In this document: piece by piece, positions 35,438 to 47,587 of the stretch
Layout: each line of letters begins with the position of its first letter
Numbering within the stretch: position 1 is the stretch's first letter
Position numbers and translations under genes: made by a program
Assembly (NCBI RefSeq): GCF_016801865.2
Contig: NC_068939.1
Span: 92,400,879 to 92,464,878 of the forward strand
Source of the DNA: Culex pipiens pallens
Taxonomy: Eukaryota > Arthropoda > Insecta > Diptera > Culicidae
DNA: 64,000 bases
Direction of reading: 5' to 3'
The notes under the pieces: model-generated
Databases searched by the model: none
Seen by the model: only the letters and a program-made list of their open reading frames with translations
What the model was told of the DNA's origin: nothing

Positions 35438-35460
35438 CATATGGTCTATTAATATGAGTA

Positions 35461-36340
35461 GAACAATTAATTTCAAAAATTTCAAACATTTTGAAAATAG
35501 GGCTTGAGACTTATAATTTAGTTTTATTTTTGCAGTCAGTGCTGATGGACATATTTTGGTTTGTTGGTCTTTGGATTGTCCTGTTTGACTGGATGTAAAT
35601 TTAGATTTTCAAACATTGTTGCTTTGAAAATAATCATTTTACATGTTATTTGTAAGTTTTTTTCATCAATAAACTTGATAATTGGAAATTTAATTCCAAG
35701 TTCACTGGTAATTATAATTTGAAATCAAGGTTTAAAAACCATGTCAAGGTCTTACAAAACAAAATCATCGAATTTTACAAGTTGATTTTGATTGACAAGT
35801 TGTAAAAACAAATTTGATCTAGTCTTGATTTAATTATTGCCTTAAGTTTTTTTAAACTAAATAATTTGAAAACAATAAAAAAACACTAGAAATAAATTTT
35901 AAAACCCATCCAATAGACTTTTTCATTTTAAAATAGCTAAAAAGCTTACAAGCAGTTCCCCTTTTTGGTTGTTTAGCTAAAAAATAGAGTACTAGAGAAC
36001 TCTTTAAATGAAACAATATTTCATTTCGTTTAGGCCGTTGCAAATATTTTTTAAAGTTTATGTCACCCCCCCTTCAAAATTTGTCCGAAAAATCAGGGGG
36101 CAAAAAAATATTTTTTCAAAAAACTTCAAAATTTTAATGAAAATAGAAGTTAAATCAACTTCAAACAATCTAAAATGCATATTTCTGCATTGATAATCAT
36201 ATTTAGCATGTTTGAGCTAGATTAAAAATATTTTGAATTTTTATGAAATTCCAATGCACAGCACCGCAAAAACTTTTTTTTTCGTCAAAACTTATATATT
36301 TTGGAAACTAATGATTGCAAAACAACTGGACAGGTGTATA
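35461..36340. other. AT-rich intronic DNA, nothing recognised
   Basis: No gene. Around 36064-36105 a CCCCCC...GGGGG pair may be part of a degraded element interrupted by the MITE that follows. Confidence 0.35.
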
Positions 36341-36588
36341 CTGCCCATGTTCGCATAAATGTCCCATATGCAAAAACAGCAAGCTGAGAAAAACGCATTT
36401 GAAGTTTGTCCCATACATAAGGCTATGTGTTAAGTTCTCGCGAAAAAAATGGATTTCCTCCTGATTTCTAGAACAAAGTACTGGATGTTATATGCTCTTT
36501 TGAAAGAGCACACGATTTTGAACCAAACTGCATCAATAACTCAAAAGTGATGAAAATGCATACTGGACATTTATGCGATCAGGGGCAG
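36341..36588. mobile_element. 248-bp MITE with CTGCCC tips, TA-flanked
   Basis: The TIRs begin CTGCCCATGTTCGCATAAAT (left) and CTGCCCCTGATCGCATAAAT (complement of right), with TA on both sides (36339-36340, 36589-36590). It shares its interior with 39574-39780 and 6725-6949. TA target duplication fits a Tc1/mariner-type MITE. Confidence 0.8.
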
Positions 36589-37150
36589 TATAATGCATTT
36601 TAAAACACGTTTTTCATTCAAATGTTAAGACCATGGCTCGTAAATTCAATTTTTAAACTTTTTTATTTTTTCGTCCCCCCTTGCCTCGACGGCGAGGGAC
36701 ATAAAAATATTTTTGCAGCGGCCTCAAATTACTATAAAATATAAATTTAAAAATAAATTCTTAAATTAACCACTAAACAATCTAACCATCAAGAATTTAA
36801 AATTGTTTGCACATTTATTTAAATTACTTTAGTTTTTTTTAGTTTCCTGATTTATTGGATAGTTTTGATCATAAACTAGAATAAATGCAATGTTCTCATC
36901 TCCTTAACAAATTATAGGCCTTCCTCAAAGTTTCAAAGTTAGAAATAATAATCAAAGAAGTTACGGGTGATCATTATTTTTACCAAGTTTTTATTTTACA
37001 TACACAATATTTATATTAATCAAGGTTATGTTTTAAATAATTGTCATTCATGATCGCAATCACATTAAATTGATGTCTGTCATTATTTGACTGAAAAATT
37101 GTTTTAATGATTAATCGAACATTTCTCATGAAATAAGAGGAAAACTTACC
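36589..37150. other. AT-rich intronic DNA, nothing recognised
   Basis: Low-complexity AT sequence. A short GC patch (36674-36715) is the only contrast. Confidence 0.35.
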
Positions 37151-37880
37151 AAAAATTATACAATTAAATTCAATGTTTGAAATTTAAATTCTTCCAAAGC
37201 CCAACATTTCCCGCCAACACACTTCCAAAACTCGCTGAACATCCCACACACAAAAGTTGGTGCTCTCCCAGGACAACAAAACTGCACACCGCGCAGGTGC
37301 ACAAATTCATCAGAATCGCAAAAAACGACACAAGGGATGTTGCAGGAAGTGCATCCCGATCCTGGCGACGAGCCTAAAACGGCACATACACCCACACACA
37401 CACACACACAAGCGATACGACATCCTTTTTGCGGTTGGTTAGAGCGAGAGCCCGAAGAACCCTGACAGAAGGAGAGACCGAAAAAGAATCGGTTTCCACG
37501 AAAAAGGGAGGTTCTGCTGGGCACTGAGGCCGCTCTCTCTCTCGCCTCGTGTGAGTGTGAGGGTGTGTGGCAAGGATATTTCGTTGTTTATTTTGTGCTG
37601 TGTGTCGTTCAAAAGATTCGAATTCCGGTGCCGGGTAGGAACCCGACTTCCGGTCTTTTGTGGCAGCGTGGGAGTTTCCTGCCGATTGAGCAGCGAGCGA
37701 GCGAGCGAGGTTCGTCGCCGTTTTGGTATCAGCTGTCTCGGGGTCGTCCCGGAAGGGGATTGTTTTCGCAGCTGGCCTAGCTGCTGGGGTGCCTAGCGGG
37801 AACGCACCCGTGGGAATGCGATTTTGTGAACTTCCTGGAGCTTACGGAGGGGGTGGTTTTAGGGGTTTTGGAAGGGATAA
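37151..37880. other. GC-rich intronic island
   Basis: Contains a CA microsatellite (37389-37410), GCGAGCGAGCGAG at 37694-37708 and a GC-rich pyrimidine/purine-switching sequence. The minus-strand frame 37156-37524 and plus frames near 37551-37796 lack domains. Candidate enhancer or untranslated exon, unproven. Confidence 0.3.
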
Positions 37881-38589
37881 GCTGAAAGTGTGGTAGAATT
37901 ACAGCTTCGTCTGCAATCACTCAAGTTGTTCCAAATTCGAACCTACTTTTTTATACAATTTGTGTTTTTTTTTATTTCTAACATCAAATATTTGACTCAT
38001 AATTTGTATTTGAAAAAGTTTGGGTTTTAACAAATCTGAGTTTTTGGGTGAAGTTAACAGATTCTTAACACTCAGCGTACCTTCTCATGCTATTGAGAAA
38101 TCTTTTTCTTTGAAAAAAAAACTAAAAAATCCAAAACCAGATTCAATCGCGACTCGAATATTCTTTTAAAGTGTAAATCCCCTTTTTGACACTCTGTGGA
38201 GATAAAAAGAATTTTGTGTATGTGTGCGTTTCCGGTAATTCGAGGGCATTATTCTCTCAGTCAAACAGGAGGCCAGTTTACTCTTGGCCGTTTGATGTTG
38301 ACTAGTTTATCCTTTTAGGAATGGGATTTTAAAATTTTCATTCAAATATGAGTAAAATTTGGTTTCGTCAAAACGTGAAAACGAAAAACTAAATATTTTT
38401 TGCGAGCCTAAAATATGTATTCATTCATTCATGCAAAAAAAAAGTGATCAACACCTGTCCCCCGGTGATAACCCCGATCCGGTCTACCTCCAAACCCAGC
38501 TGGAGACCAGGTTGATCGATAATGTCCACTAGAAGATAGTGGGGCAGGACGCGAAGGCATCATACCGTGCGTTACGGTGAAACTATATG
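37881..38589. other. Mixed intronic DNA, nothing recognised
   Basis: AT-rich to about 38440, then GC-richer up to the next element. No gene and no terminal repeats. Confidence 0.35.
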
Positions 38590-38591
38590 TA

Positions 38592-39477
38592 GGGGAGAGT
38601 GGGGAGACTTGATCCCCGGGCACATTTGATCCCAAGCCTGTATCTCGTCAGCATGTGGGTAAAACAATTAGCTTTGTTCTAGAAAGTTGTGCGAAATTAA
38701 GTAAAACTCATTGTAGAAAACAAAGAAGTTACACACATTTTTCTAAAAGGTGCTGCAAACAACTCCCATGAGATCTTTTTCTTTGTTTTGATAAGTATAG
38801 AAAACACTCAAAAATTATTCAAAAAAATATTTTTTATACATGAATTGTTCGATAAACATATCAACTCCAAAACCCTTACACATTTGACGTTAAATTTATC
38901 GTCATACTATTTCTACAATCAATTGTTTAAAAAAGTGCGTTAAGGGAGACTTGATCCCTGCATTTTTACAGTCACTGGAATCAGCCTCAAGATTAAATAA
39001 TTGGGCTGGGTCTTCAGCATAGTTGTACATAACTTACTGCAGTTTGAACCATTTTTCAAAAAATTTGTAAACAAAAATTACCAGCTTTTGTAAACATGAA
39101 GAAAATTTTAAGTTTTTAAATATTTTACATGCTAAACTTGTTATATTTTGAACAAAAACGTACAGGTTTAATGTGAAATTGCTGTATCTTATAGAAAATT
39201 AAAAGTTTGGATGAATAAAAAACATTTTGCTTAAGATTTCTTCAAAATGTTGAAAGGGGGATCAAATTACCCCCAACATTTTGAAAATACCGGTTTAAAA
39301 TATTTTTTAAAAAAGCTTGGCATTATTCGAAGAGTTTATCTGATGAAATACCCTTATCAGCCAAACATAGTTGAATGTTTAAGCTTTCAATTCATGCAAA
39401 AATATCATAGTTTTGTGAGAAATTGACAGAGTTATGTGCGATACAAAAAAAGGGGATCAAGTCTCCCCACTCTCCTC
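38592..39477. mobile_element. 886-bp TIR element (GGGGAGACTTGATCCCC ends), TA-flanked
   Basis: The 26-bp TIRs match at 25 positions, with core GAGTGGGGAGACTTGATCC, flanked by TA (38590-38591 and 39478-39479). Partial core repeats occur inside (AGGGAGACTTGATCCCTG near 38942; GGGGGATCAAATTACCCCC near 39256). The interior is AT-rich without a transposase. TA flanks suggest Tc1/mariner-type mobilisation, which is inference. Confidence 0.8.
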
Positions 39478-39573
39478 TAAATTAATATAATAGTTTAGTG
39501 GCTCCGGGCTGTGCACAGTTCGAAAAGTAGAGTTTGTAAAAACAAAATTTGGTCTCTGTTTTTATGCGTTATA

Positions 39574-39780
39574 CTGCCCATGTTCGCATAAATGTCCCAT
39601 ATGCAAAATCAGCAAGCAGAGAAAAACGCAAGAAAAGTTTGTCTCACACATAAGGCTACATGTTAAGTTTTCACGAAAAAAGTGGATTTCCTTCTGGAGG
39701 TTATAGGCTTTTCTGAAAGATCGCACGATTCTGAACAAAACTACAAAAATGCATATGGGACATCTATGCGATCAGGGCAG
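39574..39780. mobile_element. 207-bp MITE with CTGCCC tips, TA-flanked
   Basis: Second well-preserved copy of the family at 36341-36588, with tips CTGCCCATGTTCGCATAAAT and GATCAGGGCAG and TA at 39572-39573 and 39781-39782. It is shorter through an internal deletion. Confidence 0.8.
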
Positions 39781-40959
39781 TATCTAGGTAATCTCCCACT
39801 AATGAACCCCAAAATAAATCGATGAGCATACTATTCATAAAAGAATTTCATCATCAATTTCACAAAAAATACAACTTTACAATTCAATCCATAGAGAATT
39901 TGGGGAGCAGTGAGCAACCATTCGTTGGCTGATATGGGCTTATATTCACTCTCGATACGTTTCGGACCAACGATTCAGATGATTCGATCGACAGTGAGTG
40001 GTTGATCATTGCCTGTAAGAGAATTGATAAAATCGAAATCATGTAAAGTAAATTTCCACATTATCATAAAAAAATGAGGTAAAAGTTGAAACTCGATGAT
40101 GATTTTACTCAACAAGCTCAAATTTTACAACTGTGCCCCCGACAATCTCACTGTCATACGGAAAGCGGTTCCCGTCGTGAATCGTCGCCGCACTAACAAG
40201 AAGAACTGGTTTCCAATCATAATCGACGACGGTCGTCGTCCGCGTCGGAGCCACAACAACTTTGGAGACGACGGTGATAATGAGTACAGCAGGGTTGCGA
40301 TGGTTTGACAACGTTTGTTTTGATTTGCCAACAAAACAAAAGGCTGGCAAACTATCGAATTTTCACTGCACGGACAGGTAGCACACCAGACGGGGTAGGG
40401 AGAGTAACCTGAAGATCTGGATTTGGACAGGTCTGAGAGTGTGCGCGCGCGCGCGTCAACGGCGTCTTATTAGGGTGGCGTCAGCGATATTTCATTTATT
40501 TTTAATTTGTTTAGCAGATTTCGCGCGCGCATGGTGGACAACACATCTCGATGTCTGAGTCTTGGTGTGGGATTTAAAGACAGACGACGAAATTTGTAAA
40601 TAAACAAAAGGAGAAGTGAGATGAGCCACTTCTTTGGATGTTTTTTTTTTCTTAGGGGGAAGATATTGAGATCAACACGAAGCATCAGTTCGTTTTGATA
40701 TGTAAACAGTGGAGTTTTCACCAAAAGTTATTGAGAGTTTGATAGAATATTTTAATCATGCCTCAATGATTTCATTTGATTTAGATTTCGAAAAAAACTA
40801 GCTTGGACTAATTCATGTTGCAAAACTCCAAAAATACCTCTATCGGGCGCTTGGCTAAGTCCTCGACCAGGTCAAAACGCAGCCATTGAGAATGGACGAA
40901 CAAAAAGTCCAAAAAAAGAGAGCCAGATGAATGCTTCATTCTTGATTCCAGAGTTTGGT
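39781..40959. other. Mixed intronic DNA with a GC patch
   Basis: 40090-40560 is GC-richer with GTCGTC/GACGAC trinucleotide phrases and CGCGCG runs, resembling the composition of the island at 9.2-9.5 kb. The rest is AT-rich. No gene was recognised. Confidence 0.35.
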
Positions 40960-43260
40960 ATCTCTTCGTGGTAATGATCATAAAAGAAGCACCTAACATC
41001 GCTCGTTCGTCGTCCGAGTCGTTCCGAGGAATTTCATTGAGCTTGAACTCTGGAAATTCCTCAACGGCTCTTTGGGCAGAGTTGGGAAAGTAACGAAGAG
41101 ACAGAACTACCTGGGGCCATAAGCTTTGGTACAGGTAAATTTTGGCACCTTCGCATTAGAGTTGGTCCCTTTTGCGCAGCTATAAACCCTGGGCGAACCG
41201 GACTTTCGGAACGAATCAGCCAATTGGCCCCGGTGCTATTGATCCCATTGTTCGCGCTCAAGTGCTATTGTTTTGCCGGATGGTCTCTTGAAGTGAAGGG
41301 GACCCCTCTATTTGTTTACGACCTTCTTCCAGGGACGCGTAGGACCTGCTGGAGATCCCGAGAGGTGTGTAATTATGATGATTACTTGTACCAGGACGGG
41401 AAGCAATCTCCGAGGTAAGCAGCTCAGCCCTCGAGTCCCTTGGCAGGTCGCCGCTGTAAATTTGAGCACGAAACAAAGTGTCATAAAACCCACACGCAGA
41501 GGAGGAGCGGTACCGTACGGGGACGACACTTGAAACTTTCCCCCCTGTGGCCATTCTGCCCGGCAGCAGCAGCTGCTGCGACCGACCACTTGGCCGACGA
41601 CGACGACCGCTACAGGATTAATTTTTTACGACTTGACACATCCAGCAGTGGGTCTTCTCTCGTTCGCCCCTCCTCGCCGAAACCTGTTGTCGTCGAATTT
41701 CCTGACATTGGCGTTCGTAGGTCGCCGTGCCATCCGATACCTCCCGGAGGCCTAGGGCGATACCACCTGATTCACCACGTCCGCCGAGCGGTTGCTGCGG
41801 TGAAACCCCCTCGGGACATGACCGGAGAACGCACACAAAACTTGATCGTCTCTCGCGACCACTGCTCGAAAAAAGGTATCAGTTTCAACCTGATCTCCGG
41901 ACGCGACGCGTCCCAGAAATTATAGACCCAACCCCCGTCGCACCCCTCCCCTTCCCCCTCCTGGGATCCAAACGAGGTCACCCGTAAGCTCCGGCTCTCA
42001 AATCGGATAAAATCTGTCGATCATCAAATTAAATTAGATTCACGCACCCGCGGATTCCCGGGGCCGAGCTAGGATTGCGTGTTACGTTGTCATCCCGCGT
42101 GGTCCCTGGCTGATCGCCGAAGAAAGAAATCTCGCTCTCTCGACGATCATCATCGCTCGTAATTACGTCCGACGTGTATAGGGCACTCTCTACGCAGCTG
42201 GTACGCAGCTGTGCGTGCACATGTGAGTTGGTCGTGTGTTGCTCCAGAGTGCCCTACATCGGGGGGAATGGGGCTTTGCGGATCTGCTGTTGTTGCCCAA
42301 GATGTCAAACTAAATTTTTTGATCTTTTAAATTTTGTATTGTAAAAAATGTAAGCATTGATGAATTTGTTCCTTTTTCCCCCACCTGAAAAACAAGCAAA
42401 TTTTGAACAGTCTCAAACCCTGTCCCCACTCGTACATCGCACAGCAACCCAGAATCGTGTAGAAACGGCTGGAAGATTACCCCAACACCCCGCTCCAACG
42501 ACCCCCTCGCGGACTTCCGAGAGCGCGATCGAGGGCAAACGTGTAACAACAGAAGCTGATCTCTCCGCGCGCACGTCCCATCCCGTCCCATCCGGAGTTG
42601 GGAGCCCCCTCGAAACGGACAAATGACAACCCGGCGGCGGCGGGTGCAGGCGCGCGCGCGAGAAAGACGAAGATCGTCATGAACTGGTGAAGGAACACAG
42701 AAAGGTTGTTATTACACTCTCTCTCTCCCTCGCCCTGACCGTCCGACGACCGCGAGTGGCCGGGTTTTCGAGAGAAACAGGTCGACCGCGAACTGTGTGT
42801 GTGCGCGCCTCGTGCCCCCTGTCCCTGGCCATGATCGTGGAATGAAAGAAAGCATCTTCTTTGCTTGCTTTTTCCACTCTTCTCCACGTCAGGTCGAGCT
42901 CGAAGGAGTCGGTCGTGGAGCAAGTCGTGGCGGCGACCAGCAGGAAGAGAAAGAAAACAACAAAACACAACACACAAACGAAATAATAAAACAACCTTTG
43001 AGACGAAGGAGGAGGAGGGCAGCAGGACCGCGGGGGGACGGGCACGGCGGATCGTATGAACGGGGTCTGCTGGCCTGCTACTACCGTGAGTCCGGCGGGG
43101 AGACTACACCGCCGCCGCCGCCGTCCGTCAAGGTTGTCGACCTCTGACTTGGTACTTTTGCGCGCTGCTGACTGATCGGTTTGGCAACAGGCTGGGTCTG
43201 AGGAGAAGCGCACGCAGAAGTTTCAACGTGGAGTGTTCCCGTTGCTGAGGTCGGGTGAAG
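40960..43260 (+). other. Large GC-rich island, possible alternative first exon
   Basis: The largest GC-rich block inside the putative intron. Toward its 3' end, 42940-43000 reads like a leader (GAAAGAAAACAACAAAACAC type) and is followed by a donor-like CCGTGAGT (GTGAGT at 43086-43091). This is the composition and layout of a non-coding first exon that could splice to 53382. Frames such as 41440-41925 (161 aa), 42797-43147 and the minus frames 42477-42977 and 42677-43213 overlap each other and lack domains, so I do not call them genes. Confidence 0.3.
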
Positions 43261-44253
43261 ATCGGTTCTGGAATCAAGTCGGGGTTTAAAGAAACCGTGT
43301 ACCTTTACGTTTTGAAATGGATCAAGTTTTATCTCAAACAGGTCACGTGATACAAATACGGTCCATATCGAAGTACAATCAAAGAACTTATGTACCTTAA
43401 TCTGGGGTGAAATGGGACTGCTTTTAAGCCATGTATCAACACGATATTTTAATCATTTTCTCTTATTTCAGTTAGAACAGACATAAAACATCAAATTCAT
43501 TTTTGAATCGGTTCTAGATCAATTTACGAATTATCAAATTCAATCATGCTTGGAATTGTTCATCTGCACTACCTTTAACTGCTCTTTAAGGAAACGCAAT
43601 GAAAATTTGATTTGTTTCAGAAAAAAAAACAAATAAGTGTCGCAACCTAACTAACCAGAGAAAGACAATTTCCAAAACTAAAGTTTTCAACTGTGTCGTC
43701 CCTTTTCAGACTGTAGTTAGTCCCAATTCGCTCTAGTGACAGTAGCATATACATATAAAATATAATAAATAAACATTCTTATTTTTTACAATTTATTGCA
43801 GAAAACATTTCTAAAGAAGAAATAAAAAAACAAGACACATGACAAAAATTTGAGATTAATATTATTAAGAATTTTTGCATCCTCATTTTTAATCTCTAGA
43901 GTACATTTTCAAAACAACCTACGAGTCATGGGTTGCCTATATGCAAATAGGACTTCTTTTGACAAAGAACTTTGTCCTAAGGTTTCTATACGTGGTGTCA
44001 ATCCAAAATTTTCGCGAAGCGAAAACGTTACGTGACGAATTCCCCTCTCGGCAAATTTCCCCTCTTTTTGGTGCATGCTGGTTGGATAAGCGAACGTTTC
44101 CCAATCAGTCAATCGAGAGACGTGAGATTGATGTATCTAAAATCACCCCCACTCCACCTCATAATTTTCGGATCGTCGACGAGCCAACAAAACTCGGCTC
44201 GGTCGGTCCCGAAAATTCATTCTATTGCTGGACGTCGACGAGAACACATCAGA
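43261..44253. repeat. AT-rich DNA with a possible TIR element
   Basis: GGGGTGAAATGGGAC at 43404-43418 and a diverged inverted GTCCC-rich end near 43695-43735 suggest a decayed element of about 330 bp. No gene was recognised. Confidence 0.35.
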
Positions 44254-44321
44254 AGCAAATGGCCTGGTGGCCCAGTAGCAGACGGCCTGGAGGTCCGGGA
44301 GCAGATGGCTTGGAGGCAAGG
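44254..44321. repeat. Three tandem 22-23-bp units
   Basis: Three successive units of AGCAGAYGGCYTGGAGG type (44254-44276, 44277-44299, 44300-44321), just left of the 141-bp satellite. Confidence 0.6.
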
Positions 44322-44378
44322 ACCAGCTAAGACATGCCAGTCGCGGGAGTCGATCATTGGAACTGGCCACCACCTGAA

Positions 44379-47030
44379 CTGGAGTGGCCGGAGGCCCCGC
44401 GGATGTTCCGATGGGGGGACATTTGCCGGACCGTAAGAGTTGGGGCAATATGGGTATCAAACTTTATGGTTTTTAATACTGGACATGAAATTTGACATTT
44501 CGTTGATAGTGGCCACATTCTGGAGTGGCCGGAGGCCCCGCGGATGTTCCGATGGGGGGACATTTGCCGGACCGTAAGAATTGGGGCAATATGGGTATCA
44601 AACTTTATGGTTTTTGATACTGGACGTGAAATTTGACATTTCGGCAATAGTGGCCACAATCTGGAGAGGCCGAAGGCCCCGCGGATGTTCCGATGGGGGG
44701 ACATTTGCCGGACCGTATGAATTGGGGCAATATGGGTATCAAACTTTATGGTTTTTAATACTGGACATGAAATTTGACATTTCGTTGATAGTGGCCACAT
44801 TCTGGAGTGGCCGGAGGCCCCGCGGATGTTCCGATGGGTGGATATTTGCCGGACCGTAAGAATTGGGGCAATATGGGTATCAAACTTTAAGGTTTTTGAT
44901 ACTGGACGTGAAATTTGACATTTCGGCAATAGTGGCCACAATCTGGAGAGGCCGAAGGCCCCGCGGATGTTCCGATGGGGGGACATTTGCCGGACCGTAT
45001 GAATTGGGGCAATATGGGTATCAAACTTTATGGTTTTTAATACTGGACATGAAATTTGACATTTCGTTGATAGTGGCCACATTCTGGAGTGGCCGGAGGC
45101 CCCGCGGATGTTCCGATGGGTGGATATTTGCCGGACCGTAAGAATTGGGGCAATATGGGTATCAAACTTTAAGGTTTTTGATAATGGACATGAAATTTGA
45201 CATTTCGGCAATAGTGGCCACAATCTGGAGAGACCGAAGGCCCCGCGGATGTTCCGATGGGGGGACATTTGCCGGACCGTAAGAATTGGGGCAATATGGG
45301 TATCAAACTTTATGGTTTTTGATACTGGACATGAAATTTGACATTTCGGTAATAGTGGCCACAATCTGGAGTGACCTAAGGCCCCGCGGATGTTCCGATG
45401 GGGGGACATTTGCCGGACCATAAGAATTGGGGCAATATGGGTATCAAATTTTATGGTTTTTGATACTGGACATGAAATTTGACATTTCGGCAATAGTGGC
45501 CAAAATCTGGAGTGGCCGAAGGCCCCGCGGATGTTCCGATGGGTGGATATTTGCCGGACCGTAAGAATTGGGGCAATATGGGTATCAAACTTTATACTTT
45601 TTGATACTGGACATGAAATTTGACATTTCGGCAATAGTGGCCACAATCTGGAGTGGCCGAAGGCCCCGCGGATGTTCCGATGGGGGGACATTTGCCGGAC
45701 CGTAAGAATTGAGGCAATATGGGTATCAAACTTTATGGTTTTTGATACTGGACGTGAAATTTGACATTTCGGCAATAGTGGCCACAATCTGGAGAGGCCG
45801 AAGGCCCCGCGGATGTTCCGATGGGGGGACATTTGCCGGACCGTAAGAATTGGGGCAATATGGGTATCAAACTTTATGGTTTTTGATACTGGACATGAAA
45901 TTTGACATTTCGGTAATAGTGGCCACAATCTGGAGTGACCTAAGGCCCCGCGGATGTTCCGATGGGGGGACATTTGCCGGACCATAAGAATTGGGGCAAT
46001 ATGGGTATCAAATTTTATGGTTTTTGATACTGGACATGAAATTTGACATTTCGGCAGTAGTGGTCATAATCCGGAGTGGCCGGAGGCCCCGCGGATGTTC
46101 CGATGGGGGGACATTTGCCGGACCGTAAGAATTGAGGCAATATGGGTATCAAACTTTATGGTTTTTGATACTGGACATAAAATTTGACATTTCGGCAATA
46201 GTGGCCAAAATCTGGAGTGGCCGAAGGCCCCGCGGATGTTCCGATGGGTGGATATTTGCCGGACCGTAAGAATTGGGGCAATATGGGTATCAAACTTTAT
46301 AGTTTTTGATACTGGACATGAAATTTGACATTTCGGCAATAGTGGCCACAATCTGGAGTGGCCGGAGGCCCCACGGATGTTCCGATGGGGGGACATTGCC
46401 GGACCGTAAGAATTGAGGCAATATGGGTATCAAACTTTATGGTTTTTGATACTGGACATAAAATTTGACATTTCGGCAATAGTGGCCAAAATCTGGAGTG
46501 GCCGAAGGCCCCGCGGATGTTCCGATGGGTGGATATTTGCCGGACCGTAAGAATTGGGGCAATATGGGTATCAAACTTTATAGTTTTTGATACTGGACAT
46601 GAAATTTGACATTTCGGCAATAGTGGCCACAATCTGGAGTGGCCGGAGGCCCCACGGATGTTCCGATGGGGGGACATTTGCCGGACCGTAAGAGTTGAAG
46701 CAATATGGGTATCAAACTTTATGGTTTTTGATACTGGACATAAAATTTGACATTTCGGCAGTAGTGGTCACAATCCGGAGTGGCCGGAGGCCCCGCGGAT
46801 GTTCCGATGGGGGGACATTTGCCGGACCGTAAGAGTTGGGGCAATATGGGTATCAAACTTTATGGTTTTTGATACTGGACATGAAATTTGACATTTCGTT
46901 AATAGTGCCCACAATCCGGAGTGGCCGGAGGCCTCGCGGATGTTCCGATGGGGGGACATTTGCCGGACCGTAAGAATTGGGACAATATGGGTATCAAACT
47001 TTATGGTTTTTGATACTGGACATAAAAAGT
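44379..47030. repeat. 141-bp satellite array, about 19 units
   Basis: The anchor GGATGTTCCGATGG occurs 19 times (44401, 44542, 44683 ... 46938) with a period of 141 bp; one interval is 140 bp because of a 1-bp deletion near 46396. Units share CAATATGGGTATCAAACTTT and TGAAATTTGACATTTCG. Blocks of two to four units are repeated with the same variants (for example a variant GTGACCTAAGG at 45371 and 45935), indicating local block duplication. Because 141 is divisible by three, the minus strand is open for 543 codons (44354-45985) as 47-residue repeats. This is most likely a by-product and not a protein gene. Confidence 0.95.
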
Positions 47031-47587
47031 TGCATTTGGCCATTATCTGAAGTTAAGCAGTTAAAATAAATTGCTGAGGCAGGAAGTAATAAATAGATTA
47101 CTGCGATGCACTATTTTTTGTGCCGCTGCGAAATTTCCTTTACTGCCGCCGATTGTTTGCAACAGCCTTGCAAAAACATTCCCGCATCTTGGTAACTTTC
47201 GAGTGGTGAAGGAAAGTCAATTGATTTCACCTCGATTTCTATTTCAGCTCCACTTGCAATTTCCGTCCCGTTAGTTCGATAGGACGTTAATTATAAGGGA
47301 ATCATGGGGAAATTTAGAGCGGACATTCTAATCGAAAATTTCAACAATCATCTTGCAAAGTTCTTTGTCATACTGGTCATGTGTAACATAACCACCTGCA
47401 CCTTTTTTCTTTTTTCTTTTCTTTTTTTTTAATTGAATCTTGATTCCTTGGTTTACGTCAAAACCGAACCTTATCAGGAATTTCTTATTTGGAATGGATT
47501 TTGGTGAATTTTACTCAGATCTAAGCAGGTTCGATTTTAATGAAAACTGAGTGATTTTAAAAGTGGGGGTAACAGATTTGTTATTAA
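47031..47587. other. Mixed intronic DNA, nothing recognised
   Basis: Flank of the satellite, with a pyrimidine tract at 47400-47430. No gene or delimited element. Confidence 0.4.

Noticed and set aside
40960..43260. A protein gene in the large GC-rich island
   Set aside because: Five or more overlapping frames of 90-180 codons on both strands, none with a domain or splice structure; GC-rich DNA has few stop codons by chance.
44354..45985. 543-codon minus-strand ORF as a protein gene
   Set aside because: It is the translation of a 141-bp satellite; plus-strand frames are also open over several units, no splice or promoter context is seen, and the repeat peptide matches no family I recognise. 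Kept only as a finding.
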